64,000 nucleotides of DNA from Nocardioides litoris (GTDB taxonomy: Bacteria; Actinomycetota; Actinomycetes; Propionibacteriales; Nocardioidaceae). Positions 26,571 to 34,993 of the stretch are shown one piece after another. The stretch's first letter is position 1, and each line of letters opens with the position of its first letter. The translations under genes and the position numbers were made by a program. The notes below the pieces were generated by a model. The model saw only the letters and a list, made by a program, of their open reading frames with translations, did no database searches and was not told the DNA's origin. The stretch is from NCBI RefSeq assembly GCF_006346315.1, contig NZ_VDMR01000002.1:186001-250000 (forward strand), in the 5' to 3' direction.

Positions 26571-27875
26571 GTGAGGATCAACAAGCTGGGCCTGCAGACC
26601 GGGGCGGTCCTGGCCGCCCTGGCCCTGGTGGCCACCGGGTGCCGGGGCGGCGACGACGGCGGGGGCGGTGGAGGTGGCGAGGGCGCCATCGACGCCCCCG
26701 GCGTGACGAGCGAGCCCTGCCCCGACGCGGTCAACCAGGACAACGGCTGCATCTACCTGGGCACCATCTCCGACCTCTCGGCCGGCCCGTTCGCCGCGCT
26801 CGGCGGGCCGATCACCGACGCCCAGGCGGCCTTCTGGCAGCGGGTCAACGAGGACGGGGGCATCGAGGGCTACGACATCGACGCCACCGAGTACGTCCGC
26901 GACAACCTCTACAACCCCGAGACCCACAGCCAGCTCTACACCGAGATCGAGCCCGACGTGCTCGCGCTGGCCCAGACCCTCGGCTCGCCCACCACCCTGG
27001 CCATCCTCGACCGGATGAAGGAGCAGTCGGTCATCGGCGCCCCCGCCTCGTGGACCTCGCTGTGGGGCTTCGAGGACAACATCCTGGAGTCCGGCTCGTC
27101 GTACTGCGTGGACGCGATGAACGCCGTCGACTACTACGTCGAGCAGGACGACGCCCAGTCGGTCATGGCCGTCGGGTTCCCCGGTGACTACGGCGGCGAC
27201 GGCGCCGCGGGCGCCGAGGCGGCGGCCGAGGCCAACGGCATCGAGTTCGCCGAGTTCGTCGAGACCGCTCCCGGCGCCGAGGCGCAGGCGGGCGCCGTGA
27301 GCGCCATCGTGCGCGCCGACCCCGACGTGGTCATCCTGGGCGTGGGCCCCACCGAGACCGCCGTCATCGTCGGCCAGGCCGCGGCGCAGGGCTACCAGGG
27401 CCGCTTCGTCGGCCTCGCCCCGACCTGGAACCCCGCGCTGCTGGAGAGCCCGGCCGCCGAGGCGCTGCAGGGGCTGTTCACCCACGCCGGCCCGTGGGGC
27501 AGCTTCGGCACCGACACCCCTGGCCACGAGGCCATGCGCACCGCGCTCGGCGACGTCGACCCCAACGACGGCTACACCTCCGGTTGGGCCTGGAGCTACC
27601 CGCTCAAGGCCGCGCTCGAGTCCTGGCTCTCCGGTGACTACGACAAGACCCGCGAGGGCCTCGTCGAGGCCGTCGGCGACCTGGAGTCGGTCGACTTCGA
27701 GGGCATGCTGCCCGAGGAGGCCGGCGACCGCACCCAGGACAACGACATCTTCCGCCAGACCGTGCTCAGCTCGGTCGACCCCGAGGCCGACGCCGGCCTG
27801 ACCGTGCTCCAGGACTTCACCGAGGGCCCGAGCGCGGCCGGCTTCGACTTCACCGGCGCCTGCTTCGAGGGCTGA
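26571..27875 (+). CDS. Substrate-binding lipoprotein of the ABC transporter
   Basis: A 434-residue periplasmic-binding-protein-like lipoprotein. A 23-residue lipoprotein signal ends in the lipobox LVATGC with Cys24, then a Gly-rich spacer (GGDDGGGGGGGEG). Type I binding-protein features (LGTISDLSAGPFAALGGPI, VIVGQAAAQGYQG, a C-terminal Trp-rich ligand lobe) match the LivK/amide-urea/aromatic acid branch. A strong AAGGAG site lies 8 bases before GTG 26571. Fifty-nine bases separate it from livM, so it may have extra translation control. Ligand unknown; the neighbouring acyl-CoA ligase suggests a carboxylic acid. Confidence 0.88.
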   Translation: MRINKLGLQTGAVLAALALVATGCRGGDDGGGGGGGEGAIDAPGVTSEPCPDAVNQDNGCIYLGTISDLSAGPFAALGGPITDAQAAFWQRVNEDGGIEGYDIDATEYVRDNLYNPETHSQLYTEIEPDVLALAQTLGSPTTLAILDRMKEQSVIGAPASWTSLWGFEDNILESGSSYCVDAMNAVDYYVEQDDAQSVMAVGFPGDYGGDGAAGAEAAAEANGIEFAEFVETAPGAEAQAGAVSAIVRADPDVVILGVGPTETAVIVGQAAAQGYQGRFVGLAPTWNPALLESPAAEALQGLFTHAGPWGSFGTDTPGHEAMRTALGDVDPNDGYTSGWAWSYPLKAALESWLSGDYDKTREGLVEAVGDLESVDFEGMLPEEAGDRTQDNDIFRQTVLSSVDPEADAGLTVLQDFTEGPSAAGFDFTGACFEG

Positions 27876-27878
27876 CCC

Positions 27879-28718
27879 TCACCCCCGGACCACCCGGTCC
27901 AGCCAGGCCACCAGCACGTCGGCCACCTCCCGCGGCCGCTCGGTCGCGGTGAGGTGGCCGGTGGCGGCCAGCTCCACCAGCTCTGTCATCTCCACCTGTC
28001 CCACCTGTCCCACCTGTTCCGTCCCGCCGGCGCGGGCCGCACGCATCTCCGCGGCCCGCGCCGGCGGCGTCTCGGTGTCCTCCGCGCCCGCCAGGAGCAG
28101 CACCGGCCCGGCGTACGACGCCAGGTCGGCGGTCGTGTCGCGCCGAGCGGCCAGCGCGCGGGCCACCCACGCGACCCCGGCGGGGTCGGCCGCCCGCACG
28201 ACGTCGCGCAGCACGGGCAGGAGGTCGGGCTGCTCGCGCTGCGCCGTCGGCCCGAGGCCGGCGTCGGCGCCGTCGACGAGCGGCCCGAGGTCGCCGGTGC
28301 GCTCGAGGTCGTCGGCCAGCCCGCGCCGCTCCTCGGGCTCGTCGGGCGGGCCCACCCGGGTCGTGGTGCTGCTCAGCACCAGCCCGGCCAGCCGGTCCGG
28401 GTGCCGGGCCGCGAGCTCGAGGGCGACGTACCCACCGGTGGAGGTGCCGAGCGGGACGCACCGCTCGACCCCGGCCGCGTCGAGGACCGCGACCACGGCG
28501 TCGGCCATCGCCGCCACCGACGTCTCCCCCGTCGCGGACGCGGCGCTGCGGCCGAGGCCGGGCAGGTCGACCCGCAGCACCCTCCGGTCCGGCAGCGCGT
28601 CGACGAGCCGGTCGTAGGTGGCCGAGGACAGCGGGAAAGCGTGCAGCAGGACCAGCGGCGGCCCGGAGCCGCTCCCGCTGTCGTCGTGCCACGGGCGAGG
28701 CAGGGGCGGGGTCGGCAC
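27879..28718 (-). CDS. Alpha/beta-hydrolase
   Basis: A 279-residue alpha/beta-fold hydrolase: oxyanion HAFPLSS, nucleophile Ser in PLGTSTGGYVA, Asp in LAGAEDTETP and His in AATGHLTATERP. A 3-oxoadipate enol-lactonase or esterase-like role is possible, but nothing fixes the substrate. A VGQVGQVEMTEL segment before the catalytic His is a short direct repeat (9-base units at about 27990-28020). The start is uncertain: GTG 28718 lies just past the upstream cyclase stop, TTG 28730 and ATG 28757 are alternatives. The stop is only 3 bases from the convergent binding-protein gene. Confidence 0.8.
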   Translation of the reverse strand: MPTPPLPRPWHDDSGSGSGPPLVLLHAFPLSSATYDRLVDALPDRRVLRVDLPGLGRSAASATGETSVAAMADAVVAVLDAAGVERCVPLGTSTGGYVALELAARHPDRLAGLVLSSTTTRVGPPDEPEERRGLADDLERTGDLGPLVDGADAGLGPTAQREQPDLLPVLRDVVRAADPAGVAWVARALAARRDTTADLASYAGPVLLLAGAEDTETPPARAAEMRAARAGGTEQVGQVGQVEMTELVELAATGHLTATERPREVADVLVAWLDRVVRG

Positions 28719-28722
28719 CCGG

Positions 28723-30348
28723 TCAGTCAAGCCGCCCGGCAGCCACGGCCGGACCATCCGCCGGGGAGGGCTCGGGGACCAGGGCGAAGACCTCGACGGG
28801 CTCGGTCTTGCCCTTGAGCTCGACCGGTCCGCGGGAGACGAGGTGGTGCTGGCGGGTGAGCAGGGCCCGGGTGGCGGCGGTGACGAGCACGTCGTCACCG
28901 GTGCGTCGGGTCTCGGCCTCGACCCGCGCGGCCACGTTGACCGGGTCGCCGATGACGCTGAAGTTGAGCCGGCCCGCGCCGCCGAGGGGGCCGGCCACGA
29001 CCTCGCCGGAGTTGACGCCCGCGGCGACCCGCAGGCCGCTCTCGCCGACGTCGACCACGTCGACGAGCATCCGGGCGGCCTCGACGGCGCGGTCGGCGTG
29101 GTCGGGGTGCTGGTCGGGGGCGCCGAAGACGGCCATCAGCCCGTCGCCGAGGAACTTGTCGACGTGGCCGCCGTAGGCCTCGATGACCGGCACCATCTCG
29201 GCGAAGAGCCGGTTGAGGGTGGCCACGACGTCGGTCGCCTCGGACCGCTCGGCGTAGGCGGTGAAGCCGCGCACGTCGCAGAACAGGATGGACACCTCGA
29301 CCGTCACGCCGGTCGCCGGGAACCGGCCGGACAGGATGACGCGCACGACCTCCTTGTCGACGTAGGTGCCGAACGCCTCGCGCAGCTCCTCGCGCTCGGC
29401 CAGGCCGCGGGCCATCTGGTTGAAGTCGTGGGCCAGCTCGCCGAGCTCGTCGCTGCTGACCACGGGCACCCGGGCGTCGTAGTCGTCGTCGCGCACCCGT
29501 GCGAGCTGGGCCCGCACGACGCCGACGGGGCGGGTCACGCTGGCCGTGAGCAGGTTGGTCAGCTCGAGGGAGAGGAACAGCCCGACGCCGGCGGAGACGA
29601 GCACCGTGAGCACCAGCCCGCCGGAGCCGGCCGCCCCGTCGAGCAGGCCGGCGGCGACCGTGCCGGTGGTGGTCGTGTAGACGGGCACCGACAGGCGCAG
29701 CCGCCACCCGAGCGGGAGGCCCTGGGGCTCGAAGCGGAACTCGTCGGGCAGGCCGTCGGCGATCTCCTCCACCAGCGGCCGCAGCAGCAGCTCGCCGGCG
29801 CTGAAGGCCAGCATGGTGCCGTAGCAGCCCGGCACCACCGCGGCGACCAGCAGGGCGCCGAGCCCGGCCCAGCCCAGGTCCCAGACCAGGGTCGCGACCA
29901 CGACCGTGGGCAGCACGGCCACGACACCCACGAACGGCGAGACCCGGCGGTACTGCGCCAGGGTGAACGACGTCGCGGCCCGCCAGGCCGCCAGCGTCTC
30001 CTGCGGGGTCGGGTAGGAGGCGCTGCGCCACCGCTCGACCGGGCGCAGCCGGCGGGCCGACGACGCCGCCGCCACCGTCACGGCCAGCGACGTCGCGACC
30101 ACCGCGACCAGGCCGACGCCCACGACGTCGACCAGCGGCGGGGCGTAGAAGCGGGAGACGACCGCGACGGAGACGACCGCCACCAGCGTCGTGGTCACCA
30201 GCTCGCCGGCGACCACGACGAGGCGGTGGCGGCGGCCGGAGGCGACGTACACCCGACGGACGAGGCGCTCGAGCACCATCGGGCCCGCCCCGGGCACGCG
30301 CCGGGCGGCGGGCGGACCCGTCGGCCGGGCGCGGGGGGAGCGGGTCAC
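28723..30348 (-). CDS. Membrane class III adenylate cyclase with HAMP domain (second copy)
   Basis: A 541-residue protein with an Arg-rich head, about six membrane segments (residues 42-262), HAMP (about 265-325) and a class III cyclase domain. Catalytic residues are complete: Asp358 (FCDVRGF), Asp402 (KFLGDGL), Lys398 and Asp468 (VIGDPV) for ATP, and Asn471/Arg475 (NVAAR). It has the same architecture as the cyclase at 4672, but is diverged. GTG 30348 is used; ATG 30279 (MVLERLVRR) is a possible shorter start. Followed within a few bases by the hydrolase gene, so the two are likely co-transcribed. Confidence 0.87.
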   Translation of the reverse strand: MTRSPRARPTGPPAARRVPGAGPMVLERLVRRVYVASGRRHRLVVVAGELVTTTLVAVVSVAVVSRFYAPPLVDVVGVGLVAVVATSLAVTVAAASSARRLRPVERWRSASYPTPQETLAAWRAATSFTLAQYRRVSPFVGVVAVLPTVVVATLVWDLGWAGLGALLVAAVVPGCYGTMLAFSAGELLLRPLVEEIADGLPDEFRFEPQGLPLGWRLRLSVPVYTTTTGTVAAGLLDGAAGSGGLVLTVLVSAGVGLFLSLELTNLLTASVTRPVGVVRAQLARVRDDDYDARVPVVSSDELGELAHDFNQMARGLAEREELREAFGTYVDKEVVRVILSGRFPATGVTVEVSILFCDVRGFTAYAERSEATDVVATLNRLFAEMVPVIEAYGGHVDKFLGDGLMAVFGAPDQHPDHADRAVEAARMLVDVVDVGESGLRVAAGVNSGEVVAGPLGGAGRLNFSVIGDPVNVAARVEAETRRTGDDVLVTAATRALLTRQHHLVSRGPVELKGKTEPVEVFALVPEPSPADGPAVAAGRLD

Positions 30349-30558
30349 GGGGTGAGCCTGCCAGCCCCGCGGTGCCCGCGCGATCGCTAGGTTGACGTCG
30401 TCGGCCCGGCTGGTCACGTGCCGGGCCCACAGGCCGTCCTCGCCCTCCGCCCCGAGAGCGGGGCGGGGGCGGCCACCCTCCCGCGGTGGCTGCGGCGCGA
30501 GCAGCGCCGGCGACGAGCCTCGAGGCCTGGCCGCGACGCGACCCGGCACCATGGCCCG

Positions 30559-31332
30559 GTGACCACCGAGGCCCGTCGCGCCGCCGCCGACGCCCTGCTC
30601 GAGCTCGCCCGCTCGTCGTCGTACGCCGACCGGGGCGACGCAGGGGTCGCGCTGGTGCTTCTGCTCGACGTGCCCGGGGTCGCCACCCGGCTCGCCGGAC
30701 TGGTGCTCGACCCCGACGACACGTGGCCGACCCGGGCGGTGACCGAGGCGCTGGTGCGCCGCGGTGACACCGCCGCACTGGGCGTGCTGGCGGCCGCGCT
30801 GCCGGAGGCCGACGACAACCACGCCGACTGGATCGCCGCCGGGATCGCTGACACCAAGGCCTGGGCGGGCTGGACGTGGTCGGAGGTGCGGGCCACGGCG
30901 GCGGCCCTGCCTCCAGGCCCCGGGGCGGCCGCGCTGGCCAGCCTCCTGGGCGAGCCCGACGCGCCGGACACGCCCAACGCCGAGGATGACCAGGTCGCCC
31001 AGGTCCTCGCCCTGGAGCGCGAGCTGCAGACGCCGGCCTGCCGGGCCGCGCCGCCACGGCTGCTGGCCCTGCTCGCGCCCGACTTCGTCGAGGTCGGCGC
31101 CAGCGGCAGGGTGTGGGACCGGGCGTCGGTGCTCGACCTGCTGGCCGCGGAGCCCGACTCCGCAGCTGCCGAGATCGCGGTGCTCGACCTGGCCGGGCGG
31201 GTCGTCGCACCCGGGGTCGTGCAGGTGTCGTGGCGCTCGGAGCGCGGCGACCGGCGGGCGCGGCGCACGTCGCTGTGGTGCCGCCGCGACGGCCAGTGGC
31301 AGCAGGTCGCCCACCAGGGCACGCTGCTCTGA
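30559..31332 (+). CDS. HEAT-like repeat plus DUF4440/NTF2-like protein
   Basis: A 257-residue soluble protein. Residues 1-130 are short Ala/Leu-rich helices in HEAT-like pairs (ALLELARSSSYADRGDAGVALV, RAVTEALVRRGDTAALGVLA). Residues 150-257 are an NTF2-like DUF4440 domain (LERELQTPACRAAPPRLLALLAPDFVEVGASG to LWCRRDGQWQQVAHQGTLL). The fusion suggests an adaptor or sensor rather than an enzyme. GTG 30559 is chosen; upstream in-frame sequence is Arg-rich intergenic DNA shared with the divergent cyclase promoter. Confidence 0.65.
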   Translation: MTTEARRAAADALLELARSSSYADRGDAGVALVLLLDVPGVATRLAGLVLDPDDTWPTRAVTEALVRRGDTAALGVLAAALPEADDNHADWIAAGIADTKAWAGWTWSEVRATAAALPPGPGAAALASLLGEPDAPDTPNAEDDQVAQVLALERELQTPACRAAPPRLLALLAPDFVEVGASGRVWDRASVLDLLAAEPDSAAAEIAVLDLAGRVVAPGVVQVSWRSERGDRRARRTSLWCRRDGQWQQVAHQGTLL

Positions 31333-31345
31333 GGGCGACCCTCGC

Positions 31346-32368
31346 TCAGTCGGCGAGGAGGGCGGCCGCCTCGTCGGTGGCCCAGAACGCGCCGAGCTCG
31401 GCCCGCAGCCAGGCCTCCAGCTCGCCGGACGCCCGCCACGCGGCGACCACCTGGGGCGTGCGGCGCACGAGGTCGTCGAGCAGCTCGTCGCGCTCGACCC
31501 CGAGCTCGGTGAGCAGCTCGAGCGGCGAGTATCCGCCGTACCCCTCGACGAGGCCGTCGACGACCTGGTGGGCCATGGCCAGGGTGTGCGGGTGGGCCAG
31601 GGTCGAGGAGACGAGGTCGCGCACCGCGTCGGCGACCGCGGTCAGCTCCTCGGCCGAGCGGAGGTCGTCGGTGCCGCGCACCTGAGAGGCGGCCGCGACG
31701 TCCCAGGCCTGGAGGACGGCCTCGCGGGTGGCGGGGTCGCGCAGGGTCTCGAGGACGATCTTGTTGAGCCGGCCCGCCGCGAGGCTGCCGCCCCGGCCGA
31801 CGGTCTGGCCGAGCAGGCCGTCGAGCTGCTTGTCGGCCGCACCGACGGCGCCGGTGGCGACCCCGGTGGCGAGGGTCGCACCGAGGGACAGCAGGCCGCC
31901 GATGCCCGGGACCTTCTCCGCGGCGGCCTGGTTGGCCTTGAGCGCCTCACCGACCACGCGGGCCATGAAGCGGGTCGCGACGGCGGAGACGACGGGGCTG
32001 GTGCTGAGCCGGTCGAGCGCCCGCTCGGCCGCCGGGGTCAGGGCGAGCAGCGCATCGACGACCGCCTCGACCTGGGCCCGGTCGACCACCTCGTCGACGC
32101 GGAACGGCTCCTGCGGCCCGGCGCGCACGACCTCGCGCACCACGTCGACCACCAGGTGCACCGCCGCCCCGTCGGGAGCGGAGGTGAGCACCCGGGTCAC
32201 GGACTCCTTCACGTCGTCGACGTCGACCAGGTCGACGAACGGTCGCGACCCGGCGCCGTCGAGCAGCGACGCGGCCAGCCGGCGTACGGCGTGCTCGGCC
32301 TCGGGCCCGGTGAGGCGGTCGAGGTGGAAGGCGACCTGGGCGTCGAGGATGCGGTCGGCGGAGGGCAC
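31346..32368 (-). CDS. Conserved hypothetical helical protein
   Basis: A 340-residue, mostly helical protein without a recognised catalytic motif. A central Gly/Ala-rich hydrophobic stretch (VPGIGGLLSLGATLATGVATGAVGAA, about residues 150-178) looks like an amphipathic or membrane-associating segment. The C-terminus carries YGGYSPLELLTELGVERDELLDDL. No signal peptide. GTG at 32368 follows a weak purine run. It converges on the DUF4440 gene with a 13-base gap. Not recognised. Confidence 0.6.
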   Translation of the reverse strand: MPSADRILDAQVAFHLDRLTGPEAEHAVRRLAASLLDGAGSRPFVDLVDVDDVKESVTRVLTSAPDGAAVHLVVDVVREVVRAGPQEPFRVDEVVDRAQVEAVVDALLALTPAAERALDRLSTSPVVSAVATRFMARVVGEALKANQAAAEKVPGIGGLLSLGATLATGVATGAVGAADKQLDGLLGQTVGRGGSLAAGRLNKIVLETLRDPATREAVLQAWDVAAASQVRGTDDLRSAEELTAVADAVRDLVSSTLAHPHTLAMAHQVVDGLVEGYGGYSPLELLTELGVERDELLDDLVRRTPQVVAAWRASGELEAWLRAELGAFWATDEAAALLAD

Positions 32369-32455
32369 GGGGCGACCGTACGGGACGGGTCGTGCTCTCC
32401 CTCGGCCCGTCCGGGCCCGGGCGCGCGGGGGGAGTTGGGCGGCGGGCGGCAAAAC

Positions 32456-32533
32456 CTCCGGTTAAGCGGAGAAACTCCCACTTCTGGTGGGTATTTCCCC
32501 GCCAGGAGTGGCAGTTCCTCCGGTTAACCGGAG
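32456..32533. repeat. Hairpin-rich palindromic repeat array (locus B)
   Basis: CTCCGGTTAAGCGGAG (32456-32471) and the perfect palindrome CTCCGGTTAACCGGAG (32518-32533) flank two further small dyads, CCCAC/GTGGG (32477-32491) and GCCA/TGGC (32501-32512). The array sits in the 190-base gap between two minus-strand genes and has no reading frame. AT-containing cores are rare in this DNA and stand out. It is similar in style to locus A near 14.4 kb. Confidence 0.75.
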
Positions 32534-32558
32534 ATTCTGCCCGGAGCGCGAGCCCGGT

Positions 32559-33488
32559 TCAGCGCAGCCCCGCCTCCAGCTCGTCGAGCCCCTCGGCGAG
32601 GGAGACCTGCGGCGTCCAGCCCCAGCCGCGGGCGCGGTCGGCGAGGACGTCGCCGGTCCACACAGGTTGCTCGACCCACTCGGGGTCGACGCCGGTGCCG
32701 CGTCCGACGGCGCCGAGGTAGTCGCGCCACGAGGCGGGCTCACCGGACACGTTGACCGGGGTGCAGCCGCCGGGCACGGGGCCGGCGTCGGGGTCGTCGC
32801 TGGTGGGCACACGGCCGGTGGCGACGTCGGCGGCGAGGGCAGCCAGGTCACGGACATGGACCCACGCGAACGACTTCGTCGGGTCGGCGCGGCGCTGGTC
32901 GGGGTCGTCGCGGAAGCCGGCGGGGCGCAGGGAGTTCCACACCGAGGACTCCCCCGGTCCGAGGATCGCCGGCGGGCGGAGCAGCACCCGGGTCGGGCCC
33001 TCGACCTCGGCCAGTGCCAGGTCGAGGTCGCGCTTGGTCACCGGGTAGTCGCCGGCGTCGTCGGGCACGAGCGGGGCCGTCTCGTCGACGTCGCCCTGGC
33101 CCGGGCTGCGGTCGTAGACGGCCGCGGTCGAGACGTGCACGACCCAGGCCAGGCCAGCGTCGGCGGCTGCCCGCGCCAGCGCGGTGGTGCCCTCGACCCC
33201 GACCCGGCGCTGGGCCTCGAGGTCGTCGCCCATCGGGTGCACGGTGGTCACGAGCGCGTCGGCGCCGGCGACGACCTCGGCCGCGAAGCCGGCGTCGGTG
33301 AAGTCGCCGACCCGCTCCTCGACGTACGGACCCTGCGGCGCGCCGCCCTCCCGGCGTACGACGGCCCGCACGGCCGCCCCGCGCTCGACGAGCGCCTCGA
33401 CGACGTGGTGGCCGACGAGGCCGTTGGCGCCGGTGACGACGACCGTGGGGCGCTGGGTGGTCGGCTGGCCCGTGCCGGCCTCAGACAT
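32559..33488 (-). CDS. NAD-dependent epimerase/dehydratase (extended SDR)
   Basis: A 309-residue Rossmann-fold protein: NAD(P)-binding VVTGANGLVGHHV, VVHVSTAAVYD (active Ser/Thr), and DYPVTKRDLD giving the Tyr-x3-Lys pair. C-terminal substrate region around FAWVHVRDLAALAAD. Likely acts on a nucleotide sugar or sterol-like ketone/alcohol; the subfamily is not clear. Its ATG at 33488 lies 8 bases inside the upstream gene end, so the two are coupled. Confidence 0.83.
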   Translation of the reverse strand: MSEAGTGQPTTQRPTVVVTGANGLVGHHVVEALVERGAAVRAVVRREGGAPQGPYVEERVGDFTDAGFAAEVVAGADALVTTVHPMGDDLEAQRRVGVEGTTALARAAADAGLAWVVHVSTAAVYDRSPGQGDVDETAPLVPDDAGDYPVTKRDLDLALAEVEGPTRVLLRPPAILGPGESSVWNSLRPAGFRDDPDQRRADPTKSFAWVHVRDLAALAADVATGRVPTSDDPDAGPVPGGCTPVNVSGEPASWRDYLGAVGRGTGVDPEWVEQPVWTGDVLADRARGWGWTPQVSLAEGLDELEAGLR

Positions 33489-33798
33489 CGATGCCCCCGA
33501 CCCAGCGCTCGCCCTCGTCGCCGCCCCAGGCGTCCCAGGCCACCCGGCCCGCCGAGGGGAACCCGTCGCCGCCCTGCTTGAAGCCCTCGGCGTCCTTGTC
33601 GACCGCGTGCCGCTTGAAGTAGGCCTGCATCTTCTGCACGTCCTCGTCGCTGAGGTCCTCGCCGTTGGCCATCTGGTGGGCGCGGTGCTTGCCCACGTCG
33701 GTGAAGTTCTTGCCGGCCTTGCCGTCCTCGATCCACTTCACCGCGCGCTTGCCGTTCTCCTGCACGCCCTTCGGCGGCGTGTGCCCGTTCTTCGCCAT
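33481..33798 (-). CDS. Small conserved hypothetical protein (105 aa)
   Basis: A 105-residue basic-to-acidic soluble protein beginning MAKNGHTPPKGVQENGKRA and ending in a Gly/Trp-rich segment (GRVAWDAWGGDEGERW). The segment DEDVQKMQAYFKRHAVDKDAEGF recalls short proteins of unknown role found in actinobacterial and phage genomes. I remember the pattern but cannot name a family. Overlaps the epimerase start by 8 bases, implying one transcript. Confidence 0.6.
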   Translation of the reverse strand: MAKNGHTPPKGVQENGKRAVKWIEDGKAGKNFTDVGKHRAHQMANGEDLSDEDVQKMQAYFKRHAVDKDAEGFKQGGDGFPSAGRVAWDAWGGDEGERWVGGIDV

Positions 33799-33833
33799 GC
33801 CGCCACTGTCGTCAGCGGGCGGCGGCCCGGGCT

Positions 33834-34949
33834 TCACCCCGCGGAGCGGTCGAGCACCTCCCCCAGGGCGGCGAGCACGAGCAGCGCGGCGTCGGGGCGG
33901 GCGTTGTGGCCCATGAGGCCGATGCGCCACACGGTGGCGGCGTACGGCCCGGCGCCGGCGCCGATCTCGATGCCGTGGCGCTCCAGCAGCTCCTTCCGCA
34001 CGGCGGCGGAGTCGACGCCGTCGGGGACCTTGACCGTCGTGAGGTCGGGCAGCCGCGACCCGGCCTGGGCGAACAGCTCCAGGCCCATCGCCTCCAACCC
34101 GTCCTGCAGCTGCCGGCCGGCGGCCTCGTGGCGGGCCCAGACCTGGGGCAGGCCCTCCTCGAGGATCCGGCCCAGGCCGGCGTGCAGGCTCGCGACCATC
34201 GCGACCGGGGCCGTGTGATGGTAGGTGCGCTGGCCGCCCTTGGCGCCGGCCTCACCGACGTACCCGCCGAGGAGGCCGAGGTCGAGGTACCACGAGCGGG
34301 GCTTCTCGACCCGGCGCTCCCACGCCCGCTCGCCGATGGTGAACGGCGCCAGGCCGGGGGCGACGCCGAGGCACTTCTGGGTGCCGGCGTAGCCCAGGTC
34401 GACGCCCCAGTCGTCGGCGCGCAGCTCGATGCCGCCGATGGAGGTGACGGCGTCGACCAGCAGCAGCGCGTCGGGCCGGTCGCGGCGCACGGCCTCGCCG
34501 AGGGCGGCGATGTCGGAGCGGGCGCCGGTGGAGGTCTCGGCGTGCACCGCGGCGATGATCTTGGGGCTGGGGTGGGCGTCGACGAGCCGCTGGACGTCGA
34601 CCGGGGTGCCCCAGTCGTGCTCGACCGGCACGACCTCGGCGCCGCAGCGCGCGGCGACCTCGCACATCCGCTGGCCGAACAGGCCGTTGACGCCGACCAC
34701 GACCACGTCGCCGTCGGAGACGGTGTTGACGAACGCCGCCTCCATGCCGGCCGAGCCGGTGGCCGACAGCGGCAGGGTGCGGGCGTTGTCGGTGCCCCAC
34801 ACCTGCCGGAGCCGGTCGCACGTCTCGTCCATCAGCGCGACGAATGCCGGGTCGAGGTGCCCGAGGATCGGCCGGGACAGGGCGTCGGTGGCCTCGGGGT
34901 AGGGATTGGACGGCCCGGGGCCGAACAGCTTGCGCTCGAGCAGGGTCAT
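33834..34949 (-). CDS. Alanine-glyoxylate/serine-pyruvate-type aminotransferase (class V)
   Basis: A 371-residue class V aminotransferase: N-terminal FGPGPSNPYPEA, HAETSTGAR, VDAVTSIGGIE and the PLP lysine in YAGTQKCLG, followed by RSWYLDL and QRTYHHTAPV. The pattern is typical of alanine/serine-glyoxylate aminotransferases. It interconverts glyoxylate and glycine with an amino donor such as alanine, serine or aspartate. ATG at 34949 is the family-typical start (MTLLERKLFGPGPS). Stands alone 35 bases downstream of the 105-aa gene's start region. Confidence 0.88.
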   Translation of the reverse strand: MTLLERKLFGPGPSNPYPEATDALSRPILGHLDPAFVALMDETCDRLRQVWGTDNARTLPLSATGSAGMEAAFVNTVSDGDVVVVGVNGLFGQRMCEVAARCGAEVVPVEHDWGTPVDVQRLVDAHPSPKIIAAVHAETSTGARSDIAALGEAVRRDRPDALLLVDAVTSIGGIELRADDWGVDLGYAGTQKCLGVAPGLAPFTIGERAWERRVEKPRSWYLDLGLLGGYVGEAGAKGGQRTYHHTAPVAMVASLHAGLGRILEEGLPQVWARHEAAGRQLQDGLEAMGLELFAQAGSRLPDLTTVKVPDGVDSAAVRKELLERHGIEIGAGAGPYAATVWRIGLMGHNARPDAALLVLAALGEVLDRSAG

Positions 34950-34993
34950 GCCCACCACGCTAGTGGCGGCGGCCACACCCCGGGGCGGGCCGC

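Noticed and set aside
33481-33798. Prophage remnant
   Set aside because: The 105-aa protein recalls short proteins seen in phages, but no integrase, capsid, portal or attachment-site repeat is present and base composition does not change.
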